Notes under the pieces: model-generated | The model's database searches: none | The model's input: the letters and a program-made list of their open reading frames with translations, nothing else | What the model was told of the DNA's origin: nothing | Made by a program: the position numbers and the translations under genes | Assembly: GCF_017316305.2 (NCBI RefSeq) | Contig: NZ_CP147250.1 | Location: 2,045,001-2,109,000, forward strand | Direction of reading: 5' to 3' | Source: Enterococcus sp. DIV1094 | Lineage (GTDB): Bacteria > Bacillota > Bacilli > Lactobacillales > Enterococcaceae | Length of the DNA stretch: 64,000 bases | In this document: positions 57,798 through 64,000 of the stretch, piece by piece | Numbering within the stretch: position 1 is the stretch's first letter | Layout of the letters: the number at the start of each line of letters is the position of its first letter

Positions 57798-58137
57798 GAG
57801 ATCATTATATGATGGGTTGAACCAATTGGAGTCAGAGTTACGAAATACATTGACTGAACTAGTCGAGATGAAACATGCACTGCATGAGATCGTTGAGAAA
57901 AATACCACGTTAGAAATGGAAAATCAACGATTACGTGAACATCTACGTGAATTGAACCAAGTGGCGCAAGCTCCAGCTGAAAATGCAAAACAAGAACTAT
58001 CAAAATCCCGAATGAATCTGGAAAAGATTTATGAAGAAGGATTTCATGTTTGTTATGATTTGTATGGTTCAAGACGTGAAAATGATGAACCTTGTGCGTT
58101 CTGTTTAGAAGTGATCTATCGAGAAAGTGGACGCTAG
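57790..58137 (+). CDS. yabA: Replication initiation control protein YabA
   Basis: The 115-residue protein restrains DnaA by linking it to the DNA polymerase clamp. An N-terminal leucine-rich coiled coil (about residues 1-60) forms the tetramer. The C-terminal zinc-binding motif is HVCYDLYGSRRENDEPCAFC. It overlaps ricT by eight bases and ends the tmk-to-yabA cluster before a small terminator. Confidence 0.95.
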   Translation: MDKRSLYDGLNQLESELRNTLTELVEMKHALHEIVEKNTTLEMENQRLREHLRELNQVAQAPAENAKQELSKSRMNLEKIYEEGFHVCYDLYGSRRENDEPCAFCLEVIYRESGR

Positions 58138-58205
58138 ATCATTTGATCTAGTTGCTTTTTTCACGGTTGGTGAATACCGCAAAGCATTCTTGTTTTGCGG
58201 TATTC
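58134..58205 (+). terminator. Two hairpins after yabA
   Basis: CTAGATC/GATCTAG (58134-58151) followed by a T-run is a terminator. A second hairpin GAATACCGCAAA/TTTGCGGTATTC (58172-58205) has no T-run and may be a separate element. Confidence 0.7.
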
Positions 58206-58274
58206 GTCGTTGAACGATCCATAAAATTTTAAATGAGAGTAACTTCCTTTACTCTGTTTAATAAGGAGAATCAT

Positions 58275-59144
58275 ATGCATAATCAAAAGAGTTTTAAAGG
58301 GAATCATGTAGTTGGAACGCTCTATCTTGTTCCTACACCGATCGGGAACTTAGAGGATATGAGCGTCCGTAGTGTGCGAACATTACAGGAAGCTGATATG
58401 ATCGCGAGTGAGGATACACGCAATACACAAAAACTGTTGAACCATTTCGAGGTCTCAACACCTCAAAAAAGTTTGCATGAACATAATTATAAGGAACGTA
58501 TTCCACAATTGATCGACTGGTTAAAAGAAGGCAAAACGATTGCACAAGTAAGTGATGCGGGAATGCCGTCAATCAGTGACCCGGGACATGAGCTGGTTGT
58601 TGCTTGTATCAAGGAAGATATTCCAGTCGTTGCGTTACCAGGACCGACAGCGGGAATAACTGCATTGATTGCTTCAGGACTGGTGCCACAACCATTTTTA
58701 TTCTATGGTTTTCTTCCTAGAAAGAAAAAGGAACAGCAAGAGGTACTGACCTCTCTTGGCGCTCAAAAAGCAACCTTGATTTTTTACGAATCACCTTATC
58801 GTGTAGCCGCAACGTTGACTAATATGTTAGAAGTATTTGGTAATCGTCAAGTTGTACTTTGCCGTGAATTGACGAAAATCCACGAAGAATACTTACGTGG
58901 AGACATCGAAGAATTACTGGCTTATTTAGAAAATCAGCCGATCAAAGGAGAATGTTGTTTACTCGTTGAAGGAAGCAATGAAGAAATTGCACCGACTGAA
59001 CAACTTCAAGGTACGTTGAAAGAGCAAGTTCAACAATTGATTGATCAAGGTGAAAAGCCGAATGCGGCAATCAAAACGATCGCAGTAAAAAATGGGATCA
59101 AGAAACAAGAAGTTTATCGTCAGTTCCATGAACTAGATGAGTAG
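58275..59144 (+). CDS. rsmI: 16S rRNA (cytidine(1402)-2'-O)-methyltransferase
   Basis: The 289-residue SAM-dependent enzyme methylates C1402 of 16S rRNA to tune decoding. TLYLVPTPIGNLEDMSVRSVRTL and VSDAGMPSISDPG with LPGPTAGITALIASG are the family blocks. ATG at 58275 has AAGGAG eight bases before; an in-frame ATG at 58233 lacks such a site. It stands downstream of yabA as in Bacillus yabC. Confidence 0.96.
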   Translation: MHNQKSFKGNHVVGTLYLVPTPIGNLEDMSVRSVRTLQEADMIASEDTRNTQKLLNHFEVSTPQKSLHEHNYKERIPQLIDWLKEGKTIAQVSDAGMPSISDPGHELVVACIKEDIPVVALPGPTAGITALIASGLVPQPFLFYGFLPRKKKEQQEVLTSLGAQKATLIFYESPYRVAATLTNMLEVFGNRQVVLCRELTKIHEEYLRGDIEELLAYLENQPIKGECCLLVEGSNEEIAPTEQLQGTLKEQVQQLIDQGEKPNAAIKTIAVKNGIKKQEVYRQFHELDE

Positions 59145-59164
59145 AAATTTAGCGAAAAAGATTG

Positions 59165-59246
59165 TTCAAAAGTTTGAGGTTGGGACAGAAGTGTTTCTTC
59201 GAAGAGGTTACTTCTATTCCAGATACCTTTTGAATAGTCTTTTTTG
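59165..59246 (+). terminator. Nested terminator-like element after rsmI
   Basis: Outer arms TTCAAAAG (59165-59172) and CTTTTGAA (59227-59234) enclose an inner hairpin with GGTTGGGACAGAAGTGTTTC; a T-run ends it at about 59245. The 14-mer GACAGAAGTGTTTC (59184-59197) recurs in the terminator at 2645-2658. Confidence 0.65.
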
Positions 59247-59304
59247 TTCTCAGAAAATAAACAGAGTAAGATAGACATAGTTAGTTACAGAAGTACCACC
59301 TCAC

Positions 59305-59333
59305 TTGAAAGGGAACAAAGGTTCGTGTATAAT
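59305..59333 (+). promoter_or_regulatory. dinB promoter with LexA (SOS) box
   Basis: TTGAAA (59305-59310), 17 bp, TATAAT (59328-59333). The spacer contains GGAAC-AAAG-GTTCG (59312-59325), matching the Gram-positive LexA box CGAAC-N4-GTTCG with one mismatch, so LexA binding would block the promoter until DNA damage. Confidence 0.82.
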
Positions 59334-59350
59334 GGAGTGGGGTGAGTCTG

Positions 59351-60484
59351 ATGGAGCTACAGTTTCCGTTACATAATGATACGTCTAGAAAAATCATTCA
59401 TATCGATATGGATGCTTTTTTCGCGTCTGTTGAAGAACGGGATCATCCTGAGCTTCGTGGGAAACCATTAGTGATCGCCAGACATCCCAGTGATACAGGT
59501 GGACGTGGAGTAGTGACCACGGCCAACTATGAAGCACGTAAGTACGGTATCCATTCTGCTATGAGTGCCCAAAAAGCCTACGAGCTTTGTCCAGATGCGA
59601 TCTTCAAACCGGGAGATCATCAAAAATATAGTGAGATATCAAAAGAAGTCAGAGAGATTTTTTATCGCTACACGGACTTGGTCGAGCCGGTAAGTATTGA
59701 TGAAGCCTATTTAGATGTCACGAATAATAAAATCGATTGTAAATCGGCGATCAAGATTGCTCGCATGATCCAACTTGATATTTGGCAAACCGTCCATCTG
59801 ACTTGTTCTGCTGGTGTCAGTTACAATAAATTTCTAGCGAAGCTTGCCTCAGATTTTCAAAAACCTAAAGGCATGACAGTTGTCACCCCCGAAGAAGCGA
59901 TAGATTTTTTAAAAGCTTTACCAATCGAAAAATTTCATGGTGTTGGCAAAAAAACGGTCCCTAAAATGCACGAATTAGGTATTTTTACAGGGGAAGACCT
60001 TTATAAATGCAGCGAAATGATGTTGATCCAACAGTTCGGTAAAATGGGGTATTCATTGTATCGAAAAGTGAGAGGTATCCATGATTCACCAGTCAACGTC
60101 ACACGAGAGCGTAAGTCAGTGGGAAAAGAGCATACGTATGGCCAACCATTACGAACAGAAGAGGAAGTTCTCGGGCAGTTGAGGCAGTTAGCTGAGAAAG
60201 TCGAAGCCTCGTTAAGACGTGTCCAGAAGCATGGAAAAACGGTTGTTTTGAAGGTACGCTACACTGATTATTCCACGGTAACGAAACGAGTGACATTGCC
60301 AGAATATGTTTATAAAAAAGAAGCGCTGTTTTATCAAGCAAGCTTGATATGGGAAGAAATCTTAGGAATCGAAAAGGGGATTCGTTTACTAGGTATCACG
60401 TTGACGAATTTAGACCCGATGACGTATGAGAATATTGTTTTACCTTTGTGGGAGACGAATGATATGGAATCTGAAATAGAATAG
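59351..60484 (+). CDS. dinB: DNA polymerase IV
   Basis: The 377-residue Y-family polymerase copies past damaged bases. The catalytic residues are Asp19 and Asp21 (HIDMDAFFASVE) and Asp117-Glu118 (SIDEAYLD). The little finger domain occupies the last ~110 residues. ATG at 59351 is preferred because GGAGTGGGG lies upstream; a GTG at 59342 sits next to that site. The promoter carries an SOS box. The expected clamp-binding peptide near the C-terminus is not clearly recognised. Confidence 0.94.
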   Translation: MELQFPLHNDTSRKIIHIDMDAFFASVEERDHPELRGKPLVIARHPSDTGGRGVVTTANYEARKYGIHSAMSAQKAYELCPDAIFKPGDHQKYSEISKEVREIFYRYTDLVEPVSIDEAYLDVTNNKIDCKSAIKIARMIQLDIWQTVHLTCSAGVSYNKFLAKLASDFQKPKGMTVVTPEEAIDFLKALPIEKFHGVGKKTVPKMHELGIFTGEDLYKCSEMMLIQQFGKMGYSLYRKVRGIHDSPVNVTRERKSVGKEHTYGQPLRTEEEVLGQLRQLAEKVEASLRRVQKHGKTVVLKVRYTDYSTVTKRVTLPEYVYKKEALFYQASLIWEEILGIEKGIRLLGITLTNLDPMTYENIVLPLWETNDMESEIE

Positions 60485-60486
60485 GA

Positions 60487-60538
60487 AATGCCCCAGCTAA
60501 GCTAAAATAAAAGTGTATTTAGGCTTAGTTGGGGCATT
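60487..60538. terminator. Bidirectional terminator between dinB and nrdG
   Basis: AATGCCCCAGCTAAGCTAAA (60487-60506) pairs with TTTAGGCTTAGTTGGGGCATT (60518-60538) with wobbles. Confidence 0.82.
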
Positions 60539-60567
60539 CGCTATTTATAGAAAGCAATAGAGTATGT

Positions 60568-61170
60568 TTAAATTAACTCTTGTTTTTTTATTTGTTCATA
60601 CGTTTGTGTCGCATCTGTACATTTGTCCCAGATGACTACTTGTTTTTCAGCGAGTGATCGTTGGACGTCAATGATTCGCTGATTACTGCTTCCACGAAAT
60701 TGCAATTTGAAATCTCGTTTTGACCATTCGAAACGACCATCGACTAAAATGTCGATTTTCGAGAGCAGTTCAAGTTTATCTTCAGAATCCTGTAATAATT
60801 CATCAAATGTATAGCCGGTCCATGACCAGATATCTTTGCGATGACCGAATTCTTGGCGAATCCGATCGACTATACGTAGACAAACATTTGTATTCAAAAA
60901 AGGTTCACCGCCCAAGAGGGTCAATCCTTGTACATAATCATTGCGCAGATCGGCCATGATCTGTTCTTCTAATTCTGTAGTGAATGGTTTGCCGTAACGG
61001 AAATTCTGAGCAGCTTTATTAAAACAACCTTCACAAGCAAATAAACAGCCACTGACATACAAACTGTTACGAACACCTTCGCCATCCACAAAGTTGAACG
61101 GTTTATAATCGGCGATATAGTCATGACTATAATCTTGGGCCAGCCATTCTTTTGGTTTAGGATTTCTCAT
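60568..61170 (-). CDS. nrdG: Anaerobic ribonucleoside-triphosphate reductase activating protein
   Basis: The 200-residue radical-SAM enzyme makes the glycyl radical on NrdD. The cluster motif CLFACEGC has Cys42, Cys46 and Cys49 (CX3CX2C), followed by the GGEP motif LLGGEPFLN. It acts in the cytosol under anaerobic conditions. It lies 161 bases downstream of nrdD; that gap contains shortened copies of the palindromic repeat family. The operon is therefore probably still cotranscribed, which is inference. Confidence 0.95.
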   Translation of the reverse strand: MRNPKPKEWLAQDYSHDYIADYKPFNFVDGEGVRNSLYVSGCLFACEGCFNKAAQNFRYGKPFTTELEEQIMADLRNDYVQGLTLLGGEPFLNTNVCLRIVDRIRQEFGHRKDIWSWTGYTFDELLQDSEDKLELLSKIDILVDGRFEWSKRDFKLQFRGSSNQRIIDVQRSLAEKQVVIWDKCTDATQTYEQIKKQELI

Positions 61171-61234
61171 AGTAAAACTTCTTTCATTATAAAATGGTAT
61201 TCGTTATAAAGGTTCTTTAAAGTTGTAGAGAGTG

Positions 61235-61332
61235 TAAGAAAATCGGATGCACTGGTCTTATTACTCAGTGCTGAACGCTTCTTTCACAACTTTATCGACG
61301 GTGTTCAAGAAGCAACACTTCTTTCACAACCT
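61235..61332. repeat. Shortened copies of the palindromic element between nrdD and nrdG
   Basis: GTCTTATTACTCAGTGCTGA (from about 61255) is the right arm of a unit like the one at 51907-52023 and ends TTTCACAAC. A second, almost entirely deleted unit follows: ATCGACGGTGTTCAAGAAGC...CTTCTTTCACAACCT (61294-61332). Start and end sequences match the array upstream of dnaX; the centres are lost. Confidence 0.75.
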
Positions 61333-63521
61333 TACTTCATATGTTTGACGCGTGACGAGATTTCTTTGTGTCTGCCGTGGACCATTGGGCGGGCTTGTGG
61401 GTTTCCTAAGTAACCACATGTTCGTTTGACTACGTCACATGATTTTGGATCATGATTGCCGCATTCTGGGCATTCAAAACCGCGTTCTGTTGGTTGGAAA
61501 TCTCCTTCAAATCCACATTGGTAACAATGATCGATTGGTGTATTGGTACCTAAGTAGCCGACTTTATCATAGGCAAAGTCCCAAACAGCTTCTAACGCTT
61601 TAGGATTTTGTTGTAAGACTGGGTATTCACAGTAATGGATAAAGCCGCCTGAACAGTATTTTGGATAGTCTTTTTCAAACTCAAGTTTTTCAAATGGTGT
61701 TGGATTTTTACGCACATCATAATGGAAACTATTTGTGTAGTATTCTTTGTCAGTGATATTTTCAACGAGTCCGAATTTTTCGGTATCTAATCGACAAAAA
61801 CGATCGGTCAAACTTTCACTTGGCGTAGAGTACACGCTGAAGTGATAACCGTATTCATTGCCCCAATCATCTGCTTTTTCTTTGAGTTTTTTCACGATAT
61901 CAAGAGTGAAGTTTTTGGCTTCGGCATTGTTTTCCCACTCACCGCCAAAGAAAGAAGCAGCAACTTCATAAAGTCCGATGTAGCCCATTGAAACTGTTGC
62001 ACGACGATTTTTGAATAATTCGTCTACAGCGTCTGTCCGAGATAATCGTTTGCCAAATGCACCATACATATAAAGGATCGGAGCGTTAGCAGGGATGGCT
62101 TCTTTACAGCGCTCAACACGATAAACTAAGGCATCTTTCATGATCGATAAACGATCTGACAGTAATTGCCAGAATTTTTCTTGGTCGCCATTTGCTTCTA
62201 AAGCGATCCGTGGTAAGTTCAATGTAACGACACCTAGGTTCATTCGTCCTACATTCACTTCTTCGCCATTTTCGTCTTTCCAGCCTTGTAAGAAGGAACG
62301 ACAGCCCATTGGCACTTTGAAGCTGCCAGTCAATTCAACGATCTTGTCATAATTTAGAATATCTGGATACATTCTTTTTGTGGCACACTCTAATGCGAGT
62401 TGTTTAATGTCATAGTTTGGATCAGTCGGTTTCAAATTGATGCCATCTTTTAGCGTAAATATCAATTTAGGGAAGATCGCCGTTCTTTTTTCACTGCCGA
62501 GTCCGTTGATTCGAATTTGTAAAATTGCTTTTTGGATTTCTCGTTCAAACCAGTTTTCACCTAGACCGAAGCCAAGTGAAGTAAAAGGGGTTTGTCCGTT
62601 TGAAGTGAATAGCGTATTGATCTCATATTCCAAACTTTGCATCGCATCAAAAATATCTTTTTTCGTTTTTGCTTTTGCGTAGGCTTCTTGACGTTCTGAT
62701 GTTTCGATCCATTCTTTGGCTTCGCTCAGATGCTTTTTATAATTTAATTCTGCAAAAGGAGCAAGTAATTCATCTGTTCGATCGGCAGAGCAACCACCAT
62801 ATTGGCTAGATGCAACATTTGCAATGATCTGTGAGATCTGGGCAGTTGCTGTTTGGATCGATTTTGGTGATTCAACTTCAGCATTACCGATTTTAAACCC
62901 ATTGTTCAACATCCCTTTGAAGTCGATCAAACAGCAGTTTGTCATCGGAGTATATGGATGATAATCCAGATCGTGATAATGGATATCGCCTTTTTGATGC
63001 GCATTTGCAATATGTGGTGGGAGTAGTTTTAATCCGATTGATTTCCCTACGATCCCAGCAGTCAAGTCACGCTGTGTATTGAAAACATTGCTGTCTTTAT
63101 TCGCATTTTCATTGACAACACTTTGATCCTTATTGATCAGTTTCTCGATTGAAAAGTTGATATCTGTCGCCTTGCTGCGAGCAAAATCGCGTTTTGTTCG
63201 ATAGTTGATATATTCTTCTGCTAAGGCATATTCGTTTTTTTCTAGCAAGATATGTTCCACGATGTTTTGGATCTCGTAGATTTTTACGTTATGTGCGAAG
63301 CGATCTTTGATTTCTTTGATCACAAGTTCAGCGATGGATTGGATCTTTTCATACGTAATAGGAGATAAGGAACCATGAATTTTCTTTTCTGCTTTGATCA
63401 GTGCGGCATTTATTTTCTGCTCATCAAAAGGTACCTCGCGTCCATCACGTTTGATGACAGTCATTTGTTTTGTTTCAGGCTGTTTTTCGAGTACAGCCAT
63501 TTCTTGATCTGTTCGTTTCAT
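61332..63521 (-). CDS. nrdD: Anaerobic ribonucleoside-triphosphate reductase
   Basis: The 729-residue glycyl-radical enzyme reduces ribonucleotides to deoxyribonucleotides without oxygen. An N-terminal ATP-cone (about residues 18-110, VIKRDGREVPFDEQKINAAL) gives allosteric control. A zinc site CYQCGFEGDF...CPECG lies near the end, and the radical glycine is Gly703 in RTCGYLGN. AGGAG precedes the ATG. NrdR-like boxes in the upstream region suggest repression when dATP is sufficient. Confidence 0.97.
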   Translation of the reverse strand: MKRTDQEMAVLEKQPETKQMTVIKRDGREVPFDEQKINAALIKAEKKIHGSLSPITYEKIQSIAELVIKEIKDRFAHNVKIYEIQNIVEHILLEKNEYALAEEYINYRTKRDFARSKATDINFSIEKLINKDQSVVNENANKDSNVFNTQRDLTAGIVGKSIGLKLLPPHIANAHQKGDIHYHDLDYHPYTPMTNCCLIDFKGMLNNGFKIGNAEVESPKSIQTATAQISQIIANVASSQYGGCSADRTDELLAPFAELNYKKHLSEAKEWIETSERQEAYAKAKTKKDIFDAMQSLEYEINTLFTSNGQTPFTSLGFGLGENWFEREIQKAILQIRINGLGSEKRTAIFPKLIFTLKDGINLKPTDPNYDIKQLALECATKRMYPDILNYDKIVELTGSFKVPMGCRSFLQGWKDENGEEVNVGRMNLGVVTLNLPRIALEANGDQEKFWQLLSDRLSIMKDALVYRVERCKEAIPANAPILYMYGAFGKRLSRTDAVDELFKNRRATVSMGYIGLYEVAASFFGGEWENNAEAKNFTLDIVKKLKEKADDWGNEYGYHFSVYSTPSESLTDRFCRLDTEKFGLVENITDKEYYTNSFHYDVRKNPTPFEKLEFEKDYPKYCSGGFIHYCEYPVLQQNPKALEAVWDFAYDKVGYLGTNTPIDHCYQCGFEGDFQPTERGFECPECGNHDPKSCDVVKRTCGYLGNPQARPMVHGRHKEISSRVKHMK

Positions 63522-63590
63522 TTTCTTCAGCTCCTACAAAATAGTTCTTGTCTATCATAAAACAAATTGAAGAAAGGAGCAACTGATTAT

Positions 63591-63647
63591 CTGCTACATA
63601 TAGTGTTTTATCACTGCATAATTGAATGAGTATACTATATATGGTGT
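63591..63647 (-). promoter_or_regulatory. Tandem NrdR-like boxes before nrdD
   Basis: ATACTATATATGGTGT (63632-63647) matches the NrdR consensus ACACTATATATAGTGT at 14 of 16 positions; CTGCTACATATAGTGT (63591-63606) matches at 12. Their starts are 41 bp apart, close to four helical turns. A TATACT -10 on the minus strand (63629-63634) overlaps the better box. Confidence 0.72.
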
Positions 63648-63841
63648 ATATTATCTTGTGAAAAAAAGTGAAAACGTACGGTATCAGCTTTTGAAAAATA
63701 CGAATTATTTTTTTTTGAATAAAAAAATTGAATAAAAAAATTTCAAAGGTAATTTTCGTGTGTGATGGGGTGACAAAATCAAAAGGGAAAAAAATGGAAG
63801 GATATGCTACTATTCAATTAAGGATAATGGTGGAGGACAAA

Positions 63842-64000
63842 ATGATGAATAAAATAATCGAAGTAAAACATCTAAGTAAAAGTTATGGAAGTAGTAAAAC
63901 ACCAGTCAAAGTGCTGGATAATATTTCTTTTTCAGTTGAAGAGGGAGAGTTTATTGGGATCATGGGGCCAAGTGGTGCTGGAAAAACGACCTTGATGAAT
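63842..64000 (+). CDS. ABC transporter ATP-binding protein, 3' end cut off
   Basis: The first 53 residues of an ABC ATPase of the LolD/MacB/BceA-like type (IIEVKHLSKSYG, then Walker A GPSGAGKTT). GTGGAGGAC precedes two adjacent ATG codons. The remaining protein lies outside the window. In Lactobacillales such genes usually pair with a permease involved in antimicrobial-peptide resistance or export; that cannot be tested here. Confidence 0.85.
   Translation, partial: MMNKIIEVKHLSKSYGSSKTPVKVLDNISFSVEEGEFIGIMGPSGAGKTTLMN

Noticed and set aside
57320..58072. 250-residue minus-strand frame across ricT and yabA
   Set aside because: Long only because the opposite frame avoids stops; it spans two conserved overlapping genes and has no homology features I can see.

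Overview
The window is a low-GC Gram-positive chromosome segment, most probably Enterococcus and probably the E. faecium/E. hirae/E. mundtii side of the genus. This is an inference from gene content and order: rpoY-rnjA, fba-murA2-rho-rpmE2, dnaX-ybaB-recR followed by tmk-darA-holB-ricT-yabA-rsmI, Rex, GlnR, CtsR-type control of clpP, a valS T-box, and AGGAGG ribosome sites with frequent GTG/TTG starts. No rRNA, tRNA, insertion sequence, prophage or CRISPR array was seen. Both ends cut genes: pepC at the left and an ABC ATPase at the right.

Layout. 1-10.7 kb: pepC end, a fructosamine-kinase-like gene, acyl-ACP thioesterase, convergent asparaginase, DUF72, HAD phosphatase, MazG-like gene, ezrA, and the cysteine desulfurase/thiI pair for tRNA thiolation. 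10.7-17.8 kb: autoregulated rex, T-box-controlled valS, folC, a HAD phosphatase, radC and a cold-shock gene. 17.9-28.7 kb: rnjA and rpoY (minus strand), a heterodimeric ABC exporter, gamma-carbonic anhydrase, clpP (minus strand, CtsR box), a small membrane protein, glpQ-like, miaA, hflX. 28.8-37.3 kb: glnR-glnA with a GlnR box, a DUF898 protein, pyrG behind a CTP-sensing attenuator, fba, murA2-rho, rpmE2.

37.3-51.6 kb is the accessory part. It has an AbiE-type (type IV) toxin-antitoxin pair with a duplicated palindromic operator, an unrelated nucleotidyltransferase gene, and an MFS transporter. Two tandem secreted M60 (enhancin-like) metallopeptidases with FN3 and chitin-binding-type modules follow. 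Next come an orphan PTS EIIC with a small membrane partner and a cre-like site, and a three-gene operon resembling Bacillus ydjI-ydjG-ydjH without pspA.

51.6-52.2 kb holds a tandem array of about 118-120 bp palindromic units whose arms differ in sequence but stay complementary. It is the most unusual non-coding structure here, and shortened relatives sit between nrdD and nrdG. 52.2-64 kb: dnaX-ybaB-recR, tmk-darA-holB-ricT-yabA, rsmI, SOS-controlled dinB, anaerobic ribonucleotide reductase nrdD/nrdG (minus strand, NrdR-like boxes) and the start of an ABC ATPase gene.

Most core genes carry recognisable cis control: Rex, GlnR, CtsR, LexA and NrdR sites, a T-box with a GUA specifier, and a G-reiteration attenuator. 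The window is therefore a good catalogue of stress and nutrient regulation. The candidates for undescribed biology are the covarying palindrome array, the M60 pair, the long inverted repeat before fba and the pspA-less ydj-like operon.
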